From assembly GCA_050263095.1 (NCBI GenBank), contig JBLNEW010000008.1, positions 1 through 28,169 on the forward strand: a stretch of DNA of 28,169 bases. Direction: 5' to 3'. The notes under the pieces are model-generated. The model was given only the letters and a program-made list of their open reading frames with translations. It was not told the origin of the DNA and did no database searches. The position numbers and the translations under genes are program-made. Shown here one piece after another: positions 6,654 through 14,105 of this stretch. Within the stretch, counting starts at the first letter, position 1. Every line of letters starts with the position of its first letter. The stretch is from FEB-35 sp050263095. Its GTDB lineage: Bacteria > Desulfobacterota > Deferrimicrobia > Deferrimicrobiales > Deferrimicrobiaceae.

Positions 6654-8507
6654 TTATCGCCTGCCGCCCCCGCCCGATCCCCTGGATCCGCCGCCTCCCC
6701 CGAAACCGGACCGGCCGCCGGAGCCTCCCCGGCTGAAGCCGCCCCCCCGGTTCGATTCGCCTCCCCGGTTGAAGCCGCCTCCCCGGATGAAGTCGCCCCC
6801 GCCTCCGGAATTGCGGACTGCCGGCCGGTTTGACTCTCTCCTTACATCGGGCATTCCGGCGCTGCCGCCGCTATCCGGGCGCACGAAGCCGCGATTCGGC
6901 GCGAAACCCCGGGCAGGCGGTGCCGGCCGGACCCTCTCCCCAACGAATGCGGATCCTTCACGCCGCTGCGGTACCTGTGCCCTGGGAGCTTCCCTCCTCG
7001 GCGGCGGTGTATTCGTCACCTGCCGCTCCTGGCGAGACGGGACGGACATCTGCGGGCGTGCCGCAATTCCGGAATCCGTCCGCTGCCTTGAAGGAGCTTC
7101 TCCCCTGAAAACCGGACGGCCGTCTCCGATTCCAGGGCTGCGCTGCGGCGCCCGCTCCCGGAGGTCCTGGCTGCGGCGGCGAGGCTGCACCCTTTCCTGC
7201 CTCGTGGGACGGGTCCGCTCCGGTGGCGTGCGAACGATGGGGCGTTCCTCCGTTGACGGACCCGAACGGCGCACCGCATCTCCGGACGTCCTGGCGGCGC
7301 GCTCCCTCACCTGCACCGTCTGCCTGTCCCTGCGTACGGAAGTCCATTCACGCCATTCCCTCTTCCCGCTCCTGTCGGCCCTCGTAAATACCGTGCCGCG
7401 CTGCAGTGGGCGCTCGAACCTGGCGAGCCGGGCGTCCGTACGGGTGAAGCCCGAGCGGACGAAACGCTCGCCGGGTCGCAGCGGCACCCAGCGCACTGAG
7501 CGTCCGTCCCTTACGAACCGAACGGTGGCCGGGAAGAAAAAGGCGTTCCTGTGATGGTGGAAAAAGTGGGAATGCCCGAAGGCGAAGCTCACCGAAACGA
7601 ACGAGCGGAACGGACACCAGACCCACCCGAAGAAGGGATCGCTCGCCCACCAACCGAAATGGTAGGGATACCATCCCCATGGCTCATAGGAAACCCAGGT
7701 CCATCCGTAAGGAGAGACCCACGACCAGCGGCCGTAGTAGTAAGGAGACCAGCCGGCCGCGGTCCTGGGTTGCCAGACCCACCCGTAGTCGGCGGAGTGG
7801 ACCCAATCGCCGTAGTTTCTCAGTTCGTATGCCGCCGCCGGAGGAACCTGCGCCTGTCTCTCCTCTTCGGACAGCGGGGGAGGCGGGGCAGCCTCCTCCT
7901 CGGGTGCGCCTTCGTACGCGGATATATGGACGTCCGCGCCTATGACGGCCTCTTCGCCGGCCTTCACCCCGAACGCGCCTTTCTCGTGGGAAACGGAGCC
8001 TTCACCGGAACGCACCACCAGGCGGGTCTGGCCGTTCTCCCGGACGTTCAGCCAGTACCTGCCCGGAACGTTGAAATCGACCTTGCCTCCGCTCGGTATC
8101 GCCATCCGCACGGGGGAGAAGTCATCCGCGGGAAGATCGAACCTGACCTCGCCGGACCGCAGCCGGAACACGGTGTTTGCCTCGTCGAACTTGCTGACGT
8201 CCACCTCGGTCCCCTCGGTCAGAAGGACGAACTGCCCGCCGTGGAACTGAAGTTCCGCTTCGGAACCGGCAGGTATGTTAACGCGGGACCTTTCCGTTAC
8301 CGGCGTGTTCGTGGTCACTTCCTCCCACTCTCCGGAGTCCGGAGAGCGGATCCATGCGGTCCCCTGGAAAATTTTCAGGCGTGCGACCGAATAGGCGGAA
8401 AATCCTTCCTCGTCGGCCTCCCCTTCCGCCGCCAGCGCCGGACTCGACAAAGAGGCGCCGGCGAAGGCGATCGTCGAAGCAAGGAACAAGGAAATATATC
8501 GTTTCAT
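6654..8507 (-). CDS. Secreted FecR-domain / DUF6600-type protein with RGG-rich tail
   Basis: This 617-residue protein starts with a Sec signal peptide (cleavage near ALA-AEG, residue 27). Residues about 45-195 resemble a FecR-type beta domain, with runs typical of that family (IPAGSEAELQF, VFRLRSGEVRFDLP). Residues 230-300 are extremely rich in Trp, Tyr, Gly and Pro in a YGWxW pattern, as in DUF6600 proteins. The remaining 300 residues are disordered, Arg/Pro-rich, and end in repeated RGGGF-type units and poly-Gly. FecR domains otherwise sit in iron-signalling sensors; here there is no membrane segment, so an envelope structural or adhesive role is likelier. The ATG at 8507 follows GAGGGG and gives a proper signal peptide; 8546 adds an unlikely charged extension. 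Confidence 0.75.
   Translation of the reverse strand: MKRYISLFLASTIAFAGASLSSPALAAEGEADEEGFSAYSVARLKIFQGTAWIRSPDSGEWEEVTTNTPVTERSRVNIPAGSEAELQFHGGQFVLLTEGTEVDVSKFDEANTVFRLRSGEVRFDLPADDFSPVRMAIPSGGKVDFNVPGRYWLNVRENGQTRLVVRSGEGSVSHEKGAFGVKAGEEAVIGADVHISAYEGAPEEEAAPPPPLSEEERQAQVPPAAAYELRNYGDWVHSADYGWVWQPRTAAGWSPYYYGRWSWVSPYGWTWVSYEPWGWYPYHFGWWASDPFFGWVWCPFRSFVSVSFAFGHSHFFHHHRNAFFFPATVRFVRDGRSVRWVPLRPGERFVRSGFTRTDARLARFERPLQRGTVFTRADRSGKREWREWTSVRRDRQTVQVRERAARTSGDAVRRSGPSTEERPIVRTPPERTRPTRQERVQPRRRSQDLRERAPQRSPGIGDGRPVFRGEAPSRQRTDSGIAARPQMSVPSRQERQVTNTPPPRREAPRAQVPQRREGSAFVGERVRPAPPARGFAPNRGFVRPDSGGSAGMPDVRRESNRPAVRNSGGGGDFIRGGGFNRGGESNRGGGFSRGGSGGRSGFGGGGGSRGSGGGGRR
6726..6797. repeat. Four tandem 18-base repeats at the 3' end of the FecR-like gene
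   Basis: Units at 6726-6743, 6744-6761, 6762-6779 and 6780-6797 share the core CCCCGG followed by GAAGCCGCC or a variant. Each encodes six residues of the type RGG plus three on the minus strand (RGGGFN, RGGESN, RGGGFS). The repeat is in frame, so copy-number changes would lengthen or shorten the tail without a frameshift. Confidence 0.7.
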
Positions 8508-8654
8508 GGCGCCCCTCTTCACGTTTCTTCGTCGAAATTGGCTCATCCGTTAGACGAAGCCCCGGGGCCGGGAAATTCAATTCCCGTCGCCCTTCTTTAA
8601 TCTTATAACCCCGGCCTGCCCTTGATAGTTTCCGGTTTTCCGCCCGGAATGCGC

Positions 8655-8663
8655 TGATATACT
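8655..8663 (+). promoter_or_regulatory. Extended -10 promoter of menG
   Basis: TGATATACT gives the extended -10 form TGn followed by TATACT, five of six consensus bases. The predicted start near 8670 leaves a leader of about 27 bases that includes the GGAG ribosome site at 8686-8689. The -35 region around 8635-8641 is poor, as is usual for extended -10 promoters. Confidence 0.45.
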
Positions 8664-8696
8664 GTAGCACCCTGATTTTACCGTCGGAGAAAAGCC

Positions 8697-9416
8697 TTGT
8701 ACCGGATGGACGAGCGAAACCGCAGGATCGGCGATATGTTCTCATCGATCGCGCCCAGGTACGATCTGCTGAACCGGCTGCTGTCGCTGGGTCGGGACCG
8801 GCATTGGCGGCGGCAGGCCGTCGTCGGTACCGGGCCGGAGCCGGGAGGGAGGCACCTGGATGTCGCGACCGGAACGGCCGACGTAGCGCTGGAGATCCTC
8901 CGGCGCAAGGGAATCGAATCGTTCGTTGTCGGATCGGACATCTCCCTGGAAATGATGCGGATAGGGCGGGAGAAGGCTTCCGTATCGGGCAAGGGGGGCA
9001 GGATGGCGTTCGTGCTCTCCCCCGGGGAAGCGCTTCCGTTCCGCGACTGCGCGTTCGATTCGGCATCGATCGCCTTCGGGATCAGAAACGTCGTGGACCG
9101 GGAACGCGCCCTCTCCGAGATGTGCCGCGTGGTGAGGCATGGCGGAAGGATCGTCGTGCTGGAGTTCTCGCAGCCCGAAGGGGCGCTCTTCGGCGCGTTG
9201 TACAGCTTCTATTTCACCCGGGTGCTCCCGCGGATCGGCGGCATCGTCTCGAAGCGCAGCGCCTACGCCTACCTGCCGGAATCGGTACGGGCGTTTCCGT
9301 CCCCGCCTGTTTTCGCCGGGATGATGCGCGCCGCCGGCTGCGACGCCGTCGAATACCGTCCGCTCACCTTCGGCATCGTCACCCTGTACGTCGGCATCCG
9401 GCGGGGCCGGAATTAA
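8697..9416 (+). CDS. menG: Demethylmenaquinone methyltransferase (MenG/UbiE family)
   Basis: This 239-residue protein is full length for the family. It has the UbiE signatures: FSSIAPRYDLLNRLLSLGRD at 15-34, the SAM-binding motif I LDVATGTAD at 54-62, a GIRNVVDRERALSE segment, and the C-terminal TFGIVTLYVG. It transfers methyl from S-adenosylmethionine to demethylmenaquinone in the last step of menaquinone synthesis, at the inner face of the membrane. With no ubiquinone genes nearby, menG is a safer symbol than ubiE. The TTG at 8697 is preferred because GGAG lies 7 bases upstream; the in-frame ATG at 8706 is too far from it. The stop overlaps that of cysK. Confidence 0.9.
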   Translation: MYRMDERNRRIGDMFSSIAPRYDLLNRLLSLGRDRHWRRQAVVGTGPEPGGRHLDVATGTADVALEILRRKGIESFVVGSDISLEMMRIGREKASVSGKGGRMAFVLSPGEALPFRDCAFDSASIAFGIRNVVDRERALSEMCRVVRHGGRIVVLEFSQPEGALFGALYSFYFTRVLPRIGGIVSKRSAYAYLPESVRAFPSPPVFAGMMRAAGCDAVEYRPLTFGIVTLYVGIRRGRN

Positions 9417-10396
9417 ATAACCGTGGCGGCCGCCTCGTTCTCGAACCAGCCCTCGAAAAGGACGGTCGTCATGTAGCGCTCCCCTGCGTCAGGCAGGATC
9501 GTCACGATCGTCTTCCCGGCGAACTCCGGGAGCCTGGCCAACCTGGCCGCAACCGCCGCCGCAGCGCCTGCCGATATGCCGGAGAGAAGCCCCTCCTCCC
9601 TCGCCAGCCTGCGGGCATACTCGACGGATTCTTCGTTGGTGACCTGCTCCACACGGTCGATGATGGAAAGATCGAGCACTTCGGGGATGAATCCGGCCCC
9701 TATCCCCTGGATCTTGTGCGGACCGGGCTTCAACGGCTCGCCTCGCAATTTCTGCGCGATCACCGGGCTGTGGACCGGTTCCACCGCGACCGAGACGATC
9801 TTTTTCCCCTTGGTGTTCTTTATGTATCGAGACACGCCGGTGATCGTCCCCCCGGTGCCGACGCCCGACACCAGGACATCGATCGCTCCACCGGTGTCCT
9901 CCCAGATCTCCGGTCCGGTCGTTTCCTCGTGGATCTTCGGGTTCGCCGGATTGTTGAACTGTTGCGGCATGAAATATTTCGACGGGTTCGAGGCGACGAT
10001 CCCTTCCGCCTTCTCGATCGCGCCCTTCATTCCCTTTGCCCCCTCGGTCAAAACTAGTTTCGCGCCGAATGCCTTAAGGACCTGGCGGCGCTCGATGCTC
10101 ATAGTCTCCGGCATCGTGAGGATGATCTCGTATCCGCGGGCGGCGGCGACGAACGCCAGCGCGATCCCGGTGTTTCCGGATGTCGGCTCGACGATGGTCT
10201 TGCCCGGACCCAGCAGCCCCTTCTTCTCCGCGTCCCATACCATGGAGGCGCCTATCCTGCACTTGACCGAATACGAAGGGTTGCGCCCTTCGACCTTGCC
10301 GAGGACCGTAGTTCCGGATCCGTCAACTATTTTGTTGAGCTTAACCAGCGGGGTGCGGCCGATCGACAGGGAATTATCACGGAACCATTTTGTCAT
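9413..10396 (-). CDS. cysK: Cysteine synthase A (O-acetylserine sulfhydrylase)
   Basis: The protein is 327 residues and makes L-cysteine from O-acetylserine and sulfide using pyridoxal phosphate. EGRNPSYSVKCRIG at 36-49 contains the PLP lysine K45, and PTSGNTG at 71-77 is the substrate-binding loop. The sequence is close to E. coli CysK rather than to the CysM or cystathionine-synthase type. The ATG at 10396 follows GGGAGGATGAC; the upstream 10411 start adds five residues before this site. It has its own promoter. No cysE is adjacent. Its 3' end overlaps that of menG by three bases. Confidence 0.95.
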   Translation of the reverse strand: MTKWFRDNSLSIGRTPLVKLNKIVDGSGTTVLGKVEGRNPSYSVKCRIGASMVWDAEKKGLLGPGKTIVEPTSGNTGIALAFVAAARGYEIILTMPETMSIERRQVLKAFGAKLVLTEGAKGMKGAIEKAEGIVASNPSKYFMPQQFNNPANPKIHEETTGPEIWEDTGGAIDVLVSGVGTGGTITGVSRYIKNTKGKKIVSVAVEPVHSPVIAQKLRGEPLKPGPHKIQGIGAGFIPEVLDLSIIDRVEQVTNEESVEYARRLAREEGLLSGISAGAAAAVAARLARLPEFAGKTIVTILPDAGERYMTTVLFEGWFENEAAATVI

Positions 10397-10427
10397 GTCA
10401 TCCTCCCACATTATGTCTATCGTCTAT

Positions 10428-10457
10428 ATAGTATTTAAATTGGATTCATCCTGTCAA
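10428..10457 (-). promoter_or_regulatory. cysK promoter
   Basis: On the minus strand a perfect -35 TTGACA (10457-10452) is followed after 18 bases by TACTAT (10433-10428). Transcription would start near 10421, about 25 bases before the cysK ATG. An 8-base palindrome, CTATATAG (10424-10431), and repeated TCTAT motifs overlap the -10 and start site, so a regulator such as an Rrf2-type protein could bind there; that is inference. On the plus strand the same AT-rich patch reads TATAGT (10427-10432), a possible -10 for the divergent LOG gene. Confidence 0.55.
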
Positions 10458-10508
10458 TAGATTTCAATCGCTTCCTTTTTTCCGCGATTCGCCGTATGGT
10501 CTGCAGAG

Positions 10509-11093
10509 ATGAAGATCCGTCGCCTGTGCATCTTCAGTTCCTCCAGCAATCGCCTTCCCGAGCGGTTTCGCCGGGACGCGATAGCGCTTGCCGACAGGAT
10601 GGTGGAAGAAAACATTTCGCTCGTCTACGGAGGCGGCTCGGTGGGGCTCATGGGGGTCCTTGCGGACCGTATCCTGGCCGGCGGCGGGAAGGTATACGGC
10701 GTAATTCCAAGGTTCCTCTGCACCAAGGAACTCGCGCACGAGGGGCTGACGCGGATGATCGTAACCGGTTCCATGCACGAGAGGAAGATGGAGATGAGCC
10801 GGCGCGCCGATGCGTATGCGGTGCTCGCGGGCGGATTCGGCACCATGGACGAGTTCTTCGAGATCCTCACCTGGAAGCAGCTGGGCCTGCACTCGCGGCC
10901 GATCGTGGTGGCCAACACGCTCGGGTGGTTCAACCCGGTCCTCTCATTCTGCCGCAAATCGGTGAAGGTCCGGACCGTGTCCGCGCGGAACCTGGACCTG
11001 TTCGAGGTAGTCCCGTCCGCCGCGCATGTCGTAGATGCGCTTCTGCGCCGCCGGCCGGCGGTTCCCCCGCCAGGCCTCCTCGCGCGGACGTAG
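10509..11093 (+). CDS. LOG-family protein (TIGR00730 type), putative nucleotide phosphoribohydrolase
   Basis: This 194-residue Rossmann-fold protein has the LOG layout: CIFSSSSN at the start, YGGGSVGLMG for phosphate binding, the MHERK motif, and AGGFGTMDE followed by a conserved TWKQLGLHSRP. LOG proteins cleave the base from nucleoside 5'-monophosphates, including cytokinin precursors. The canonical active-site motif is PGGxGTxxE; here proline is replaced by alanine, while glycines, threonine and glutamate are kept. No Shine-Dalgarno is seen; a TATGGT hexamer ends 8 bases before the ATG. A second, longer LOG gene lies at 25697. The gene is convergent with the AbiJ-like gene. Confidence 0.85.
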   Translation: MKIRRLCIFSSSSNRLPERFRRDAIALADRMVEENISLVYGGGSVGLMGVLADRILAGGGKVYGVIPRFLCTKELAHEGLTRMIVTGSMHERKMEMSRRADAYAVLAGGFGTMDEFFEILTWKQLGLHSRPIVVANTLGWFNPVLSFCRKSVKVRTVSARNLDLFEVVPSAAHVVDALLRRRPAVPPPGLLART

Positions 11094-11099
11094 CGCGGA

Positions 11100-11885
11100 C
11101 TAACGGCGGGACAACAGGTAGTTGACCGTCGAAGAGCAGAAGACGACCAGGAACGCCGCCTCGCGCTGGTCCACGGAGCCCTCGCCTGCGGGGGCGCCGG
11201 GGAGACCGCTCAACGCGTGACACCGGCGGAGGGTCGCGTTCATCCCTTCAAGCAGGTCCGAAGGGATGTCCAAGGACTTCGCCACCGGCGAAGCGGTCCC
11301 CAATGCGACAGCCCCTTTCTCCCCGCTCAGGGTACGGACGACCGCCGCTACCGCGAGCAGCGCCTCGCGAACCGCCTCGCGCGCCGCGGCCTCCGGGCGC
11401 CTCGACAGGAAAGCCACGGCGGACGCCAGGTGACGCGAGCCCGCGGCCAGATCGAACATGTTGAGCTTCTCCTCCGCCGCCGCCACCGCGTCGAATCCGA
11501 GTGAGTCCGGCAGCGGAACGAACCTGTCGCGAAGCAGCCGGACGGGGGCGCTTTCCTGGTCAAGCAATTCGTTCATGCTGCGGCGGATAAGTTTTCGGTC
11601 CATCTCCTTCAGGCCTGCCTTGTCGTCGCCGAGCAGGAATTCGAACAGGTCGTAGATGCGATAATCCGGCAGCGCGAAAAAACGTCCCCTGAATGACAGG
11701 CGGGAGGCATCGTTGTCCGATTGCGGGATCTCGTCGATCGGCTCCTTGAAAAAGGCAAGGCACGATCCGCGCAGGACAGCCGTCCACACGGTCCTCGAAT
11801 GGTCCGTCGCCGAGACGACACGGTACAGGAGGTTCCAAAGCGAGTTCCTCAGGGAGGAAGCGTGTGGAGATGAATTTTCGCGCAT
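11100..11885 (-). CDS. AbiJ-like protein (AbiJ-NTD4 plus abortive-infection C-terminal-type region), tentative
   Basis: The protein is 261 residues. Its N-terminus (LRNSLWNLLYRV) and the RIYDLFEFLL segment resemble AbiJ-NTD4 domains. The rest follows the C-terminal layout of the same proteins: RLLRDRFVPLPDSL, a helix with HLASAVAFLSRRPEA, an REAVREALLAVAAVVRTL helix, and a final CSSTVNYLLSRR. That family was described from phage abortive infection; many members are uncharacterised. The IRH-type motif usually found before the last helix is not recognisable, so any nuclease-like activity may be lost. No other defence gene or toxin partner is adjacent. No Shine-Dalgarno; TATCCT lies 7 bases upstream of the ATG. 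The family assignment rests on pattern recall without a profile search. Confidence 0.5.
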   Translation of the reverse strand: MRENSSPHASSLRNSLWNLLYRVVSATDHSRTVWTAVLRGSCLAFFKEPIDEIPQSDNDASRLSFRGRFFALPDYRIYDLFEFLLGDDKAGLKEMDRKLIRRSMNELLDQESAPVRLLRDRFVPLPDSLGFDAVAAAEEKLNMFDLAAGSRHLASAVAFLSRRPEAAAREAVREALLAVAAVVRTLSGEKGAVALGTASPVAKSLDIPSDLLEGMNATLRRCHALSGLPGAPAGEGSVDQREAAFLVVFCSSTVNYLLSRR

Positions 11886-11921
11886 AGCTTTAAGGATAAC
11901 CGCAGGAAAATGGGAGTAAAC

Positions 11922-11951
11922 AAAAAAAACCCCCGGGATGCCCGGGGGTTT
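11922..11951 (-). terminator. Intrinsic terminator of the WxPG-repeat gene
   Basis: Read on the minus strand, an 11-base perfect stem (AAACCCCCGGG pairing with CCCGGGGGTTT, 3-base loop at 11938-11940) runs straight into eight T's. It lies 46 bases after the stop at 11998. It is by far the best terminator in the window; in the plus direction the following TTTCTGTT is weaker. Confidence 0.9.
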
Positions 11952-11997
11952 CTGTTGGTTGGATTGACGTGCCGACGGGTCGGCCGCTTCCGGAAGG

Positions 11998-12417
11998 TCA
12001 TCCCTCCCAGTGGCCTGGAATCCACACGTCGACCTCTATATCGCGGTAGCGGCCGGGGATCCAGACCCGGCGGGTTTCGTAGCGGTAGTCGTCGTCATCA
12101 TAGCCTTCCCCGCGGTCATGCCGGCCGAACCGCTCTATCTCCCAGTGGCCGGGGACCCATTGCCGCCGCAGCCGGGTCTCGTAATGACCGGGCACCCATA
12201 CCTGTTCGGGAGGGTAATAGGCGTGGGGGGGAGGGCCGTACACGGGAGCCGGGTACGGATAGGAATGCGAAATGGCATGCCCCAGTATGTTAAGCCCTAT
12301 GATCCCGGTAAGTATCTTGCCGGCCGTGGCCCATCCGCGGTCCCCCGCCGAGGCCGGCGCCGGCGTCATCGACGCAATGATGCCCGCCGCAACGATTATG
12401 GCAATAAGCTTCTTCAT
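11998..12417 (-). CDS. Secreted WxPG-repeat (YXWGXW-like) protein
   Basis: This 139-residue protein has a Sec signal peptide (cleavage near ASA-GDR, residue 24), a short Gly/Ile-rich segment at 33-48, and four W(V/I)PG(H/R)(Y/W) repeats at 74-79, 87-92, 119-124 and 132-137, separated by charged linkers that include a run of four Asp. It resembles small envelope proteins with YXWGXW-type repeats whose role is unknown. The ATG at 12417 is preceded by GGAGGGG at a 6-base distance; a GTG immediately before it is an alternative. It is monocistronic, with a terminator downstream. The Trp-rich repeats recall the aromatic segment of the FecR-like protein. Confidence 0.75.
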   Translation of the reverse strand: MKKLIAIIVAAGIIASMTPAPASAGDRGWATAGKILTGIIGLNILGHAISHSYPYPAPVYGPPPHAYYPPEQVWVPGHYETRLRRQWVPGHWEIERFGRHDRGEGYDDDDYRYETRRVWIPGRYRDIEVDVWIPGHWEG

Positions 12418-12537
12418 CACCTGCCCCTCCTTCGGGACCTTTTCTCCCCATGCCTGTATAAACCCGGCCGGCCCGCTCCAAGTTCCCAGTTTCAGTCATC
12501 AGACGCGGCAATAAGGAAGGATATTCAATCGCACCGG

Positions 12538-13002
12538 CTATTCGGCGGATATGAGCAGGATCATTACTCCGGAGCGGTAGGGGGGCCCCCCGACCAGGAC
12601 CATCCCTCCCCTGCTCATTCCCAGCGTCGTGGTCAGGAGGTTTCGCTCCCCCTCCATGATCTGCACGGCAAGCCGGACCTTGTTCGGCGGCGCGGCCACA
12701 GGCGTCACCTTCATGCTGCGGCCGCCGGGCAGGGCGAATTCCCCCGTCTCCCCCACGGCGAGGTTGCGCTTCGCGCGGTCGAGCATCTTGTAGGATGAAT
12801 AGCTGAACATCGATTGCAGCTTGGCGCGCAGCGCCGAAAGCGCCGGATCGATCGTGGTTCCCTGGTTCGATGCGACCGCCACCCCGATGTCCACGCTCAC
12901 CGGGCCCGCGGGGGCCGCCTCCGCGGCGAGGGCGGCGAGTACGACGGCGAGAAGCGCGATTCCCGGTAGGAGGATGCCCGGACGGCGTTCAGGTCTTGTC
13001 AT
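12538..13002 (-). CDS. Small secreted protein encoded with the ECF sigma/anti-sigma pair
   Basis: The 154-residue product has an N-terminal signal sequence or anchor (a hydrophobic run from about 10 to 27, then AEA-AP) and a soluble region with no recognised domain. Visible features are a YSSYKMLDR segment, a Gly-rich ETGEFALPGGR turn and a C-terminal VGGPPYRSGVMILLI strand, suggesting a beta-rich fold. The ATG overlaps the end of the anti-sigma gene by 14 bases, so translation is coupled. Its position third in a sigma/anti-sigma operon suggests a role in sensing or responding at the envelope. I believe similar proteins recur beside such operons in delta-type bacteria, from memory only. Confidence 0.65.
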   Translation of the reverse strand: MTRPERRPGILLPGIALLAVVLAALAAEAAPAGPVSVDIGVAVASNQGTTIDPALSALRAKLQSMFSYSSYKMLDRAKRNLAVGETGEFALPGGRSMKVTPVAAPPNKVRLAVQIMEGERNLLTTTLGMSRGGMVLVGGPPYRSGVMILLISAE

Positions 13003-13465
13003 TTTCGATGATCCAGATCACCCGGGGAAGGTCGTCCCCCTTGTCCACGAGGGCCACCGTCGCGGCGTCCGACTCCAGGTCCTCCACCGCGACGTCGAAG
13101 CTGGTCGGGTGAAATGGCGCCCTGCTCACATCCGAAGGATAGAACAGGAGTACCAAAACAGCAAGAACGGCGCCTGCCGGCACCCAGATCCATTTCCGCA
13201 GCCATGAAGCCGGCTCGTCCCGCTGCCTCCGCTCGTCGATGCCGGCGCGCACGCGAATCCACATCGCGTCGAGCCTGGCCGCTTTTTCTCCGGCACCCGA
13301 CTCCGCCCAAAGCCGGAGCAAATCTCCCACCCGCCTGTAGCCGGCCGCTTCCGCCGCGCATGACGGGCATGACTCCAGATGGCGGTGAATCTCCGCCGAT
13401 TCCGAAGGCGGGAGCCTGCCGTCCATCTCGTCCTGGAGCATCAAGCAAACCTTGCCGCAGTCCAT
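12989..13465 (-). CDS. Zinc-finger anti-sigma factor
   Basis: The protein is 158 residues. The cytoplasmic N-terminus carries a zinc-binding anti-sigma (ZAS) motif, H29-x3-C33-x2-C36 with C3 and C7 upstream. A single membrane span lies at about 93-109 (WIWVPAGAVLAVLVLLFY), followed by a periplasmic tail of about 50 residues. Such proteins hold their cognate ECF sigma factor at the membrane until a signal releases it. The gene starts 4 bases after the sigma factor stop with AAGG at a suitable distance. The tail is short and has no known sensor domain, so the signal cannot be guessed. Confidence 0.85.
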   Translation of the reverse strand: MDCGKVCLMLQDEMDGRLPPSESAEIHRHLESCPSCAAEAAGYRRVGDLLRLWAESGAGEKAARLDAMWIRVRAGIDERRQRDEPASWLRKWIWVPAGAVLAVLVLLFYPSDVSRAPFHPTSFDVAVEDLESDAATVALVDKGDDLPRVIWIIENDKT

Positions 13466-13469
13466 CGCC

Positions 13470-14060
13470 TTATCCTTCCCGGAATCCTTTCAGCGCCTCC
13501 TTGAGCTTGGCCCTCGCGTAATGGAGGCGCGACATCACGGTGCCGACCGAACAATGGAGCACCTTGGAAATTTCCTCGTACGCCATCCCGTCCACCTCCC
13601 TGAGAATGATCACCGCGCGGTGGTACTCAGGAAGGTCCCCTATCGCCCGCGAAAGCGCCGCCGAGAGCTGGCGGTTCTGCGCAAGCTCCTCGGGGGTCCT
13701 GGGGTACATCACCGAGTCCGGCGCCGACACCTCCTCGGAAAGCCATTTTTCGTCGAGAGGAACCGTCTGGGACCTGGACGATTTCCTCCACCTGTCGATG
13801 GCCTGGTTTACCAGCAGGCGGTAAAACCAGGTGTAGAAGTTTGCGCCGAACCTGAAATCCTTCAGGTTGTAATACGCCTTCACGAAGGCTTCCTGGACCA
13901 CGTCGAGCGCGTCGTCCGGGTCCCCCGTGATTCCGAGCGCCACGTGGAATGCCCGGTTCCTGTATCTTTCCACCAGAAGCCGGAAAGCCTCGTCATCGCC
14001 GTCGAGCGCCGCGCGGATCAACGCTTCGTCGGGAGCGCCCGGCTTCTCCTTTTCATTCAT
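13470..14060 (-). CDS. ECF (sigma-70 group 4) RNA polymerase sigma factor
   Basis: The protein is 196 residues. Region 2 spans about 18-92, with DDALDVVQEAFVKAY and FYTWFYRLLVNQAID typical of ECF factors. Region 4 spans about 137-190, including LPEYHRAVIILREVDGMAY and a helix-turn-helix around CSVGTVMSRLHYAR. The layout is that of the RpoE-like groups controlled by a ZAS anti-sigma factor, here encoded next. The start lies 45 bases downstream of polA, with no clear Shine-Dalgarno, so it may be read through from the upstream block or have its own promoter. No ECF autoregulatory GGAAC-type box is obvious. Confidence 0.92.
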   Translation of the reverse strand: MNEKEKPGAPDEALIRAALDGDDEAFRLLVERYRNRAFHVALGITGDPDDALDVVQEAFVKAYYNLKDFRFGANFYTWFYRLLVNQAIDRWRKSSRSQTVPLDEKWLSEEVSAPDSVMYPRTPEELAQNRQLSAALSRAIGDLPEYHRAVIILREVDGMAYEEISKVLHCSVGTVMSRLHYARAKLKEALKGFREG

Positions 14061-14105
14061 AGGACGGAGATTTTGCGCGATCTATTCATCGCCAGACGCC
14101 CCGAA

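Noticed and set aside
6654..8507. TonB-type FecR iron-signalling regulator
   Set aside because: No membrane span, no cytoplasmic anti-sigma region and no adjacent TonB receptor; the FecR-like domain is on a fully exported protein.
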